Assembly (NCBI RefSeq): GCF_001937665.1
Contig: NZ_MSKL01000012.1
Location: 81,540 to 140,261, forward strand
DNA length: 58,722 nt
Source: Actinomyces oris
GTDB taxonomy: Bacteria > Actinomycetota > Actinomycetes > Actinomycetales > Actinomycetaceae
Reading direction: 5' to 3'
The first letter of the stretch is position 1. Every line of letters starts with the position of its first letter. The position numbers were made by a program, and so were the translations under genes. Below, in pieces: positions 9,506-17,116 of the stretch. The notes beneath the pieces were generated by a model. That model worked only from the letters and a program-made list of their open reading frames with translations. It was not told the DNA's origin and made no database searches.

Positions 9506-9534
9506 TGTCACCCGCCGCCACCGCCCCGTAGAAT
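9506..9534 (+). promoter_or_regulatory. Possible promoter of thrC
   Basis: A weak -35 (TGTCAC, 9506-9511), a 17-bp spacer and a -10 TAGAAT (9529-9534) lie 55 bp before the thrC start and directly after the trxA terminator. The -35 match is poor. Confidence 0.4.
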
Positions 9535-9588
9535 CGCACCGGAATCGCACGCGGCACCAGGGCATGCGACACGGCAAGAAGGCGGCAC

Positions 9589-11028
9589 ATGCAGCACACC
9601 CAGTACATCTCCACCCGTGGCCAGATGGCGGCAGCCGGGTTCACGGACGTTCTTCTGGCGGGCCTGGCACCCGATGGAGGCCTGGCGGTACCCAACCGGC
9701 TGCCCGTTCTGACTACCGGACAGATCGAGGCCTGGAGGTCCTTGGGGTACGCCGACCTGGCCACGGAGGTCATCGGCCTGTTCGCCACGGACATTCCCCG
9801 GGATGACCTCGCCGCGCTGACCCGGGCCGCCTATGGCCAGGAGCGGTTCCCGCAGCCGGTCGTTCCCGTCACCGGGCTCGACGACGTCGCCGACGGTCTC
9901 GCCCTTGTGGGCCTGTCCGAGGGACCGACCATGGCCTTCAAGGATCTGGCCATGCAGTTCCTGGGGCAGGCGATTCCCTATGTTCTGGCCAAGCACGGCC
10001 AGGTCCTCAACATCCTGGGAGCCACCTCCGGCGACACCGGCTCAGCGGCCGAGCACGCTTTCAGGGGACAGGAGGGCGTCAGTGTCTTCATGCTCTCGCC
10101 GGCCGGCCGCATGAGCCCGGTGCAGCGCGCCCAGATGTACACCCTCAAGGACGCCAATATTCACAACATCGCGGTGCGCGGTGTCTTCGACGACTGCCAG
10201 GCGCTGGTCAAGGCGCTGAGCAATGACGCGAGCTTCAAGGCAGCCCATCACCTGGGCGCCGTCAACTCCATCAATATCGGTCGGATCGCCGCACAGGCCG
10301 TCTACTACGTGTGGTCCTGGCTGAGGATCACCGACGCGGTGGAGGAGGGGCGTCGCGCCGACCACCGCGTCGACGTGTGCGTGCCCTCGGGCAACTTTGG
10401 CAACATCTACGCCGGCTTCCTGGCCCGGTCCATGGGGGTGCCGATCCGCCGTCTCATCCTGGCCACCAATGAGAACAACGTGCTCGAGGAGTTCTTCACC
10501 ACTGGCGTCTACCGGCCACGTTCAGCGGAGGACACCTTGGCCACCTCCAGCCCGTCAATGGACATCTCGAAGGCCTCCAACCTGGAGCGCTTCATCTGGG
10601 CACTGCTGGGGCCGGAGGCCTTCGAGCAGCGCTGGGCGGAGCTGGAGGCCACCGGAAGGCTCGACCTGCGCGATCAGCTCCCGCGGCTACGCGAGGAGTT
10701 CGGCTTCGTGGCGGGCACGTCCTCACACGCCGACCGGCTGGAGACCATCCGCAGCGTCAAGGAGCGCTCCGGGCGCCTCATCGACCCGCACACGGCCGAC
10801 GGCGTCACAGTCGCTCTGCGTGTCATGGAGCCCGGTTTCCCCACCCTCGTCATGGAGACCGCCAAGGCCGCGAAGTTCCCGCAGACCGTGGCCGAGGCAC
10901 TCGGGAGCGAGCCGGAGACTCCCGACGTCGTCGCCGATCTGCTCGCTCAGCCCCAGAAGGTGGAGACGATCGACAACGAGGAGGCTCCCTTGCGAGCCCT
11001 CATTGAGGAGCGCGCCCTGAGGCGCTGA
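9589..11028 (+). CDS. thrC: Threonine synthase (479 aa)
   Basis: PLP-dependent enzyme converting O-phosphohomoserine to threonine. The N-terminus QYISTRGQ and the PLP lysine at K118 in TMAFKDLAMQ are typical of the longer ThrC class of about 470-490 aa, and GATSGDTGSAAEHA and PSGNFGNIYAG (phosphate-binding and substrate loops) are present. It is monocistronic here, between a terminator after trxA and a strong hairpin at 11056. thrC is not part of the usual conserved block at this place, so it looks like a local insertion or rearrangement. Confidence 0.95.
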   Translation: MQHTQYISTRGQMAAAGFTDVLLAGLAPDGGLAVPNRLPVLTTGQIEAWRSLGYADLATEVIGLFATDIPRDDLAALTRAAYGQERFPQPVVPVTGLDDVADGLALVGLSEGPTMAFKDLAMQFLGQAIPYVLAKHGQVLNILGATSGDTGSAAEHAFRGQEGVSVFMLSPAGRMSPVQRAQMYTLKDANIHNIAVRGVFDDCQALVKALSNDASFKAAHHLGAVNSINIGRIAAQAVYYVWSWLRITDAVEEGRRADHRVDVCVPSGNFGNIYAGFLARSMGVPIRRLILATNENNVLEEFFTTGVYRPRSAEDTLATSSPSMDISKASNLERFIWALLGPEAFEQRWAELEATGRLDLRDQLPRLREEFGFVAGTSSHADRLETIRSVKERSGRLIDPHTADGVTVALRVMEPGFPTLVMETAKAAKFPQTVAEALGSEPETPDVVADLLAQPQKVETIDNEEAPLRALIEERALRR

Positions 11029-11055
11029 CCGGCGCCGACACGCAAGGCTCCTCAC

Positions 11056-11089
11056 CGCGCCGCACATCGTGCCCACGATGTGCGGCGCG
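11056..11089 (+). terminator. Hairpin terminator after thrC
   Basis: A perfect 16-bp inverted repeat (CGCGCCGCACATCGTG at 11056-11071, complement at 11074-11089) with only 2 nt between arms, 27 bp after the thrC stop. Confidence 0.75.
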
Positions 11090-11138
11090 TCCTTGTCCGG
11101 GCTGCTTCGTCGTCCTGACCCACGCGCAGCGATTCCCG

Positions 11139-11154
11139 TGTTTCACGTGAAACA
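11139..11154. promoter_or_regulatory. parS: parS site 1 (perfect), upstream of the aminotransferase gene
   Basis: TGTTTCACGTGAAACA, the full 16-bp parS consensus, lies in the gap between thrC and the aminotransferase. It is the leftmost parS of the window, 2.4 kb from the main array. Confidence 0.95.
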
Positions 11155-11188
11155 TCGCGGAATACTCCTGGCCGCGCCGGCTCCTGAA

Positions 11189-11233
11189 CACTGCTGCGTC
11201 CGTGGCAGACTTGGGTCCACGGACGCAGCAGTG
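11189..11233. repeat. 17-bp perfect inverted repeat upstream of the aminotransferase
   Basis: Arm CACTGCTGCGTCCGTGG (11189-11205) pairs with 11217-11233, with an 11-nt loop, ending 21 bp before the GTG start. It is too far from the thrC terminator to be its 3' end. It could be an attenuator, an operator, or part of the 5' leader. Confidence 0.6.
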
Positions 11234-11254
11234 GCGACCAGGGAAGGACCTCAG

Positions 11255-12568
11255 GTGAGTGAGAGCAGTAACCAGGTGAAGGGCAACCGACTCGATCCGT
11301 GGCTGGACAGCTATGCAGCACGAGCCCACGGTCTGCGTGCCTCGGAGACGCGGTCGCTGTTCGCCGTCGCCTCACGTCCCGAGGTCGTGTCGCTGGCCGG
11401 CGGAATGCCCAACCTCAAGGACCTCCCGCTGGAGCATCTGGCCGAGGCGACCTCGCGGATGATCCGCGAGGACGGCGGCCGGGCGCTGCAGTACGGGAAC
11501 GGTCAGGGCATGCCACAGCTGCGTGAGCAGATCACTGAGGTCATGGCTCTGGAGGGCATCAGAGCCGACCCGGAGGACGTCATCGTCACCACCGGCTCTC
11601 AGCAGGCCGTCGACATCATCGCCGAGCTCTTCGTCGACCCCGGCGACGTCGTCCTGACCGAAGCACCCACGTACGTCGGCTCACTGTCGATCTTCGCGAC
11701 CTACCAGGCCGACGTGCAGCAGGTACCCATTGATGCCGAAGGTGTCATCCCTGAGGCCCTGGAGGACATGATCATCCGCCTCGAGCGGGAGGGGCGTCGC
11801 ATCAAGTTCTTCTACTGCCTGCCCAACTTCCACAACCCCGCCGGAGTGACGCTCACTGAGGGGCGTCGTCCGCAGATCATCGAGATCTGCCGGCGCCACC
11901 ACATCCTCATCGTGGAGGACAATCCCTACGGTCTTCTGGGCTTCGAGGGGCAGACCTACACGGCGCTCAAGACCCTCGCGCCCGACGACGTCGTCTACCT
12001 GGGGTCCTTCTCCAAGATCTTCGCTCCGGGATACCGCGTGGGCTGGGCCGTGGCTCCACCGGCCGTGCGGGAGAAGATGAAGCTGGCCTCAGAGGCAGCC
12101 ATCCTGTGTCCGTCGTCGATGGGCCAGTTCTCGATCTCCATGTACCTGGACCAGTTCGACTGGAAGCAGCAGATTGTGGACTTCCGTGCCATGTACCAGG
12201 AGCGACGCGACGCCATGGTGTCGGCGCTGGAAGAGTTCCTGCCCATGTGCCACTGGAATGTCCCCGATGGCGGCTTCTACGTGTGGGTACGGCTTCCGGA
12301 GGGACTCGACGCCAAGGACATGCTGCCACGCGCGGTCACCAGCCTGGTTGCCTACGTCTCCGGGACCGCCTTCTACGCCGGTGGTAGGGCGGGGCAGGAC
12401 CATCTGCGACTGTCCTTCTGCTATCCCGAACCGGCTGATATCCGCGAAGGAGTGCGGAGGCTATCCGGCGTCGTGACCCGTGATCTCGAGCTGCTGAATC
12501 TGTTCGGCCCCACCCACAGTCCCCATCCGTCCGAAGGCGTCCACGCGCCCGCACCCGACCAGATCTGA
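11255..12568 (+). CDS. PLP-dependent class I/II aminotransferase (437 aa)
   Basis: Fold-type I aminotransferase of the 2-aminoadipate/MocR-like catalytic group, without an N-terminal DNA-binding domain. The N-terminus runs into VVSLAGGMPN. The PLP lysine is K254 in GSFSKIFAPGYRVGW, and FHNPAGVTL and EDNPYG supply the usual PLP-binding Asn and Asp region. The amino donor cannot be assigned. I place the start at GTG 11255, preceded by GGGAAGGA. The longer ORF from 11069 would translate through the thrC terminator, a parS site and the 17-bp inverted repeat. Ddl follows after 8 bp, so the two are co-transcribed. An aminotransferase of this type near parA/parB is seen in several actinobacteria. 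Confidence 0.88.
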   Translation: MSESSNQVKGNRLDPWLDSYAARAHGLRASETRSLFAVASRPEVVSLAGGMPNLKDLPLEHLAEATSRMIREDGGRALQYGNGQGMPQLREQITEVMALEGIRADPEDVIVTTGSQQAVDIIAELFVDPGDVVLTEAPTYVGSLSIFATYQADVQQVPIDAEGVIPEALEDMIIRLEREGRRIKFFYCLPNFHNPAGVTLTEGRRPQIIEICRRHHILIVEDNPYGLLGFEGQTYTALKTLAPDDVVYLGSFSKIFAPGYRVGWAVAPPAVREKMKLASEAAILCPSSMGQFSISMYLDQFDWKQQIVDFRAMYQERRDAMVSALEEFLPMCHWNVPDGGFYVWVRLPEGLDAKDMLPRAVTSLVAYVSGTAFYAGGRAGQDHLRLSFCYPEPADIREGVRRLSGVVTRDLELLNLFGPTHSPHPSEGVHAPAPDQI

Positions 12569-12576
12569 GGTTGACG

Positions 12577-13524
12577 ATGAACCAGTCTCCACTCCGTATC
12601 GCTGTCCTCGCCGGCGGATTGAGCCACGAGCGCGACATCTCCCTGCGCTCAGGGCATCGTGTCGCCCAGGTGCTCAAGCACCTCGGGCATACCGTCCTCG
12701 TCCTGGATATCGACGCACGCACCATTGGATCACTCAAGACCTTCGGACCCGACGTCGTCTGGCCCTTGGTCCATGGCGGCCCCGGCGAGGACGGGGGCCT
12801 GCAGAATGTGCTCATCTCCCTGGGGCTGCCGTATGTCGGCACACACTCAGACGGCTGCCAACGGGCCTCCTTCAAACCGACGGCAAAAGCGAGCGTCCGC
12901 ACCGGACGAGTGATCACTCCTGATTCGTTGACGCTTCCACAATCCTATTTCAGTCAACTGGGAGCGCAGGAGGTTCTCTCCGTCGTCGCAGGTCATCTGG
13001 GACTTCCGGTGGTGGTGAAGCCCCATCAGGGGGGTTCTGGCCTCGGTGTCTCTTACGCATCGACGGCAGATGTGCTGCGCACCGCGATGGTGGCCTGCTT
13101 CGCTTACGATGAGCGCGCGCTCATCGAGCGTTATGTCGCCGGGACGGAACTTGCGGTCTCCGTTGTCGATACAGGAGAGGGGCCACGTGCGCTTCCCCCC
13201 GTCGAAGTAGTCACCGATGGACAGTATGACTTTGACGCACGGTACAACCCTGGCCGCTCGGAGTACTTCGTCCCTGCTCGGCTGGATGACGAGGTCATCG
13301 AGACGGTGAAAGCCACTGCTGTCACGGTGCACACCACCCTTGGACTGGGTAACCTTTCACGAACCGACCTCATTCTCGACGATAACGGGACGCCGTGGTT
13401 CATTGACGTCAACGTCATTCCAGGAATGACAGAGACGTCCTTGCTGCCCATTGCGGCCGAAGCAGAGGGATCGTTAGACGAGCTGTATGACGCGTTGGTG
13501 AGGAACCCGCTGGTTCATCCGTAA
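12577..13524 (+). CDS. D-alanine--D-alanine ligase-like ATP-grasp protein (315 aa)
   Basis: ATP-grasp ligase of the Ddl family, which joins two D-alanines for peptidoglycan. Seen: GGLSHERDISLRSG near the N-terminus (substrate Glu), VHGGPGEDGGLQ, VVVKPHQGGSGLGV (ATP lysine and glycine loop), EYFVPARL, and the C-terminal metal-binding segment FIDVNVIPGMTETS. In canonical Ddl this segment reads FxEVN; here the metal-ligand Glu is Asp (D277), with Asn279 kept. From about 12.88 kb GC falls, so the last two thirds of the gene resemble the following gene-free tract. The ATG at 12577 was chosen, with GAGG 6 bp before it; a TTG at 12571 is the alternative. A dedicated D-Ala-D-Ala ligase or a variant with altered specificity are both possible. 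Confidence 0.8.
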   Translation: MNQSPLRIAVLAGGLSHERDISLRSGHRVAQVLKHLGHTVLVLDIDARTIGSLKTFGPDVVWPLVHGGPGEDGGLQNVLISLGLPYVGTHSDGCQRASFKPTAKASVRTGRVITPDSLTLPQSYFSQLGAQEVLSVVAGHLGLPVVVKPHQGGSGLGVSYASTADVLRTAMVACFAYDERALIERYVAGTELAVSVVDTGEGPRALPPVEVVTDGQYDFDARYNPGRSEYFVPARLDDEVIETVKATAVTVHTTLGLGNLSRTDLILDDNGTPWFIDVNVIPGMTETSLLPIAAEAEGSLDELYDALVRNPLVHP

Positions 13525-13534
13525 CTCCGGCTCA

Positions 13535-13548
13535 GTTTCACGTGAAAC
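13535..13548. promoter_or_regulatory. parS: parS site 2 (perfect)
   Basis: GTTTCACGTGAAAC, 11 bp after the ddl-like stop and abutting the terminator hairpin. Confidence 0.95.
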
Positions 13549-13579
13549 GGTGGCTCCACTCATATCGAGTGGAGCCACC
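13549..13579 (+). terminator. Hairpin terminator after the ddl-like gene
   Basis: A 13-bp perfect inverted repeat GGTGGCTCCACTC (13549-13561) with 13567-13579 and a 5-nt loop, directly adjoining parS site 2. Confidence 0.75.
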
Positions 13580-13679
13580 GCCATATTCTGCCACCGCCCC
13601 ACGGCGACATTCTGTCGATATTGACAGCACTCGTTGCTTGGCCCGGGATACTTCATCAACGGTAGCAACACGGTCTCTG

Positions 13680-13693
13680 GTTTCACGTGAAAC
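13680..13693. promoter_or_regulatory. parS: parS site 3 (perfect, extended palindrome)
   Basis: GTTTCACGTGAAAC; the dyad continues outward as CTCTG and CAGAG, giving a perfect 24-bp palindrome at 13675-13698. Confidence 0.95.
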
Positions 13694-13872
13694 CAGAGCA
13701 GGTAGCTGTCGGTCATCGCTCCCTGAAGCGAGACCTTCCCCCTCATTGGAGCACATCAACCCCGAGCGGGGTAGGGGTTGACTCTCGCAGGAGCTTCCTA
13801 CATTGCCTCATCGGCATGGCGATATTATCGAGACGATAAGAGGACGAGCATGAGTGCAGGCGGGGTTCCCTG

Positions 13873-13886
13873 GTTTCACGTGAAAC
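13873..13886. promoter_or_regulatory. parS: parS site 4 (perfect)
   Basis: GTTTCACGTGAAAC, 193 bp after site 3. Confidence 0.95.
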
Positions 13887-14110
13887 CTGATTCCGCGACT
13901 TCCGCACGCCCATGCCCTTTGCAGGAGGTTCGCTTCCTTCGCCCGTAGAACGACCTGCTTCGAGTTCATACCGTTCGCATCCTCGCCCACCCGTCCTCTT
14001 TTCGGTGCGCGCTCAACACCCGCGCTACATCGGGAAGCGGAGGCCCTATCGACGATGGATGAGCGTCTCAATCGTCGTCATGCGCTGATGAATACAGACC
14101 GGCTGGCTTG

Positions 14111-14124
14111 GTTTCACGTGAAAC
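14111..14124. promoter_or_regulatory. parS: parS site 5 (perfect)
   Basis: GTTTCACGTGAAAC, 238 bp after site 4. Confidence 0.95.
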
Positions 14125-14449
14125 CAGGAGTCAACCGTATCGTCCGACAGGGCCTCACGTGCCTTCACAACGCCTGTGCCCGTCCTCCGAAGGCTGCGTC
14201 ATGTCCTGCCCTGTTAGCGAACTCATTGATGCTCAGGAAGCTCAGACACGCATTCGGAGTGCATTGTGTTCCCATTCAGATAGCGGATGTCCAGAACACT
14301 AGAAGGCGAAGAAGACTGAAGAGATTGGCGCGGTCCTGCATGGAAGGCACGCCCCATCGGTTTCGGCAGAGGCGACGGCAGTCTCTCCAGTAAAGAGAGG
14401 CCCGGGCATGTGTCGGCACCCAGTATGAACAGTCGACATGGCCTTCCTT

Positions 14450-14463
14450 GTTTCACGTGAAAC
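14450..14463. promoter_or_regulatory. parS: parS site 6 (perfect)
   Basis: GTTTCACGTGAAAC preceded by CCTTCCTT; the next site is 647 bp away, the widest gap of the array. Confidence 0.95.
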
Positions 14464-15096
14464 CAGGCGGGGCCCGAGGCATCACCGAATGCGCGCCTCT
14501 GAACGTGGGGATATGGTCGCCTGATTGCGGGGAGAGGACCTCACAGTGCAAACCAGGACGGAGATCTCGTCACCACATGCGAGACGGCTCGTGCTGGGGT
14601 CCTCCGAACCCTGAGAGGAACAACCTCTCCCAGGAGCCGAGGCGTTCAAGAACAGCGGCTACGTTCGGGGCACCATCATCCCGGACAGCGCGACCGTACT
14701 GACGTTCGTTGCAATCTGGCGGCTGCTGTTCCGCCCGCGTATTCGAAGCTTTCGCCAGGCCCGGCCCCGGTCTTGGTCGCCTGACTCCTGCCCCTTTCTC
14801 CGGAAGCCATATGACGCCAGCGTTCGAAACAGGACTACCCTGCGCCCACCATCGGGGAGTGCACCCACGTGAAAAACACAGAGAGAGGTCCTGAATCCGT
14901 GCACTATAGATGATGGACTCCTCGACTGGAGCCGGCGTCTCCGTTATCCCTGCAATGCGTCTCGCCTCCACAGACGAGCTCCTGCTCAAGATGCCATGAG
15001 CGACACCTACTCCGCCCCACTCCTGCGAAACAGGTCTTACGCCGTTGACACGCAACGGCACGTGTCGAAGCCCTTCGCACTCTGTTGTTCTCCATG

Positions 15097-15110
15097 GTTT
15101 CACGTGAAAC
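15097..15110. promoter_or_regulatory. parS: parS site 7 (perfect)
   Basis: GTTTCACGTGAAAC. Confidence 0.95.
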
Positions 15111-15455
15111 CTGCTCAGAAGCACTAAGCGCTATAGCCCACACGCAAAGGACATTCTGCCGGAGCATATCGAAGCGATGGATGAGCTGTCCCTTCTTAAT
15201 ACACGGCATGTGAATCGAGGAGGGGCTAAAGCCAGACTCTTCATCGTGCAGACGCATCTCCACGGTAGGCCTTCAATTCCATGAAGACATCGTCGTCTGG
15301 TAGCAGTCCTCGCTCGCTGGTAGATCAGCATCAGATCTGAGCCGTCTTCGTACGCGACGAGGGGACCGTTCTCTTCTTCTGGGGAAGGGGTCGCGAGTTC
15401 GAACCCGCCCGCCGGTGTGAGTTCGAAAGAAGAGCGGTAGCCATACCCACCGTTG

Positions 15456-15469
15456 GTTTCACGTGAAAC
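15456..15469. promoter_or_regulatory. parS: parS site 8 (perfect)
   Basis: GTTTCACGTGAAAC, 359 bp after site 7, just downstream of a tRNA T-arm-like stretch. Confidence 0.95.
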
Positions 15470-15846
15470 CCCACAGAGGTTCCCCGCGTACCGCAATAGA
15501 GCACCGGTCGTACCTCCGTACGCGCAGAAGCACGTGAATCGCCTGTCCTTCCTTGATGTCTAGCGCGCGATTCGAGGGAACCAGAGCCCGGCTCTCTTCG
15601 TGCTGATCCACCTCACGGGCACACCTACCCGATGCCCACAGCATCATTCGACCGCAGGCCTTGCACACACAGAGCTCGATTCTGGCCTGAGTACTGTTTC
15701 TACGTGAGGGCAGTGCCGGTCTCTCTTCCTGGCGAAGGGGGCTGGATCGCCGGATCATCACACCCGACGGTGTGGGCCTCATCTGAACTCGATTCAATTC
15801 CATCTGAGGAGTCTGAAGGAAGAGTGCCACCGCTTCTTCTCTCCTT

Positions 15847-15860
15847 GTTTCACGTGAAAC
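15847..15860. promoter_or_regulatory. parS: parS site 9 (perfect)
   Basis: GTTTCACGTGAAAC with a pyrimidine-rich 5' flank (CTTCTCTCCTT). Confidence 0.95.
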
Positions 15861-16065
15861 TGCCAGTGTCACAGTACGCTGCATGACCTCACTGCTTCCG
15901 ACCCACAGGTTCTAGAAAGCGCACCCGCACACAAGTCTCAACCTCGGTGACGGACGGAGGTAACAAGTCAGCACATCAAAGAGAGGGGTCAGCCAGGATG
16001 CTGATCATGACGGGCGCCAGGACAACCCACCCCTACCCTGTACTGATGAGCACCATCCGCCTTGG

Positions 16066-16079
16066 GTTTCACGTGAAAC
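16066..16079. promoter_or_regulatory. parS: parS site 10 (perfect) with a degenerate neighbour
   Basis: GTTTCACGTGAAAC. Five bases on, GCATCACGTGAGAC (16085-16098) keeps the 8-bp core TCACGTGA with three outer mismatches, perhaps a decayed second site. Confidence 0.95.
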
Positions 16080-16282
16080 CGTTGGCATCACGTGAGACTG
16101 CATCGCCTTGACCTCTCCAATACGGTTCCTGCACCGCGTATCAATGCCCGCATATCGACGTAGGTCAGGTGCGCGATGAGAAGTCGGTGTTCTCCACACG
16201 AGCTGTCTGCAACGCCCAGGCAGTGGGGCTCACCGAGAACACCCGCCCCCTACCCCGAGAGAATGGGGCAGGGCGCGCCTCG

Positions 16283-16296
16283 GTTTCACGTGAAAC
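16283..16296. promoter_or_regulatory. parS: parS site 11 (perfect)
   Basis: GTTTCACGTGAAAC, 217 bp after site 10. Confidence 0.95.
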
Positions 16297-16671
16297 CAAA
16301 GGGAACTGCGTTCCTTTCCCGGAACAGCTGGACCCGCAAGGACATACCTGTAGACAAGACCGGAACGCTTGAGAGCGTCATCGGATTTCCCACTCCCTAC
16401 GCTGCGTTCTGTCGGGTACCCGCCACCACTATGCGGGAGCATCTGAACAGGAGCATGGATGTCCCATCGGGTGTCTTGAGGCGTAGCCTGCAGGGCTCCC
16501 TACAGATCATCCTGGTGAGGCTTCATCCGCTACCACACCAGACCTGCTGATGTCGCAACGCTCCGGCCGTCCAGCGTGAGCCGTTCAGTCAGCATGTGAT
16601 CCCATATCCATATCACCGAGCGTCAACCATCTCTCGGTACACCCCAAGGCCCTATAGGCTCTGATTCCCTT

Positions 16672-16685
16672 GTTTCACGTGAAAC
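16672..16685. promoter_or_regulatory. parS: parS site 12 (perfect)
   Basis: GTTTCACGTGAAAC with a CCCTT 5' flank. Confidence 0.95.
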
Positions 16686-16769
16686 CTTGGGAGCACTACA
16701 GTTCCGACTCCAGCGCCACGCTTTGCTGTGCCCGTCGGCATCGCAGCAACAACAGTGATACGTGAACCT

Positions 16770-16783
16770 GTTTCACGTGAAAC
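16770..16783. promoter_or_regulatory. parS: parS site 13 (perfect)
   Basis: GTTTCACGTGAAAC, 98 bp after site 12, the tightest spacing. Confidence 0.95.
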
Positions 16784-16889
16784 CTCGCGGATACTGATGA
16801 TGATCCGATTCCGGCGCTGTACGCTAAACCGCCCTATCCGTCCCCTATGACGACGACCAATAGATGCGCGCTGAGATGCACACTCACGT

Positions 16890-16903
16890 GTTTCACGTGA
16901 GAC
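16890..16903. promoter_or_regulatory. parS: parS site 14 (one mismatch)
   Basis: GTTTCACGTGAGAC: one change in the right arm, spacing of 120 bp from site 13 in register with its neighbours. Confidence 0.75.
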
Positions 16904-16991
16904 CTCGAAACCACCGACAACCAAGTTCTGTAGCGTTCGCTGCGCCTGTTGATCCTCCTGATATCGTCGAAGAACACACAGGCGCATGCTG

Positions 16992-17005
16992 GTTTTACGT
17001 GAAAC
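16992..17005. promoter_or_regulatory. parS: parS site 15 (one mismatch)
   Basis: GTTTTACGTGAAAC: one change in the left core. It is the last array site before the parB terminator. Confidence 0.75.
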
Positions 17006-17058
17006 ACGAGGCCCCCCCACCCACAGCGTCCCCTATTCGCCCCAGCGAACAGAGACAA

Positions 17059-17095
17059 CGGTGGGGCCGAGACATTCAATGTCTCGGCCCCACCG
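17059..17095 (-). terminator. Terminator of the parA-parB operon
   Basis: A perfect 18-bp inverted repeat (CGGTGGGGCCGAGACATT, 17059-17076, with 17078-17095) separated by a single base, 21 bp beyond the parB stop. It also insulates parB from transcription coming out of the array. Confidence 0.8.
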
Positions 17096-17116
17096 TGCTC
17101 ACACTATGAGCTCAGG

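Larger units (their letters stand above)
13525..17116. other. Gene-free parS array (centromere-like tract, about 3.6 kb)
   Basis: Between the ddl-like gene and parB lie about 3.6 kb with no ORF that looks like a gene: the open frames are short, overlap on both strands, have no consistent start signals or family motifs, and repeat FHVKP or VSRET only because they read through parS. GC is clearly lower by eye than in the flanking genes. Twelve perfect parS sites and two with one mismatch are spread through it at spacings of 98-647 bp. Both ends are closed by strong hairpins. ParB should load at these sites and spread as a CTP clamp, making this the chromosomal centromere about 6-10 kb from dnaA. 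The DNA between sites looks like neutral spacer; I see no tRNA, transposase or repeat family in it. Confidence 0.85.

Noticed and set aside
11069-11254. Longer N-terminus of the aminotransferase
   Set aside because: It would translate through the thrC terminator, a parS and a 17-bp inverted repeat; the GTG at 11255 has a binding site and fits the family start.
14861-14880. CACGTG cores at 14869, 15530 and 16761 as further parS sites
   Set aside because: They keep only six to eight core bases with several arm mismatches; too weak to count.
13535-17005. Regularly repeated 14-mers as a CRISPR array
   Set aside because: Spacing varies from 98 to 647 bp, the repeat is a short palindrome identical to parS, and no cas gene is present.
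13525-17116. Several ORFs of 60-184 codons on both strands in the parS tract
   Set aside because: They overlap in all frames, lack ribosome binding sites and family motifs, and their only shared words (FHVKP, VSRET) are parS read in different frames.
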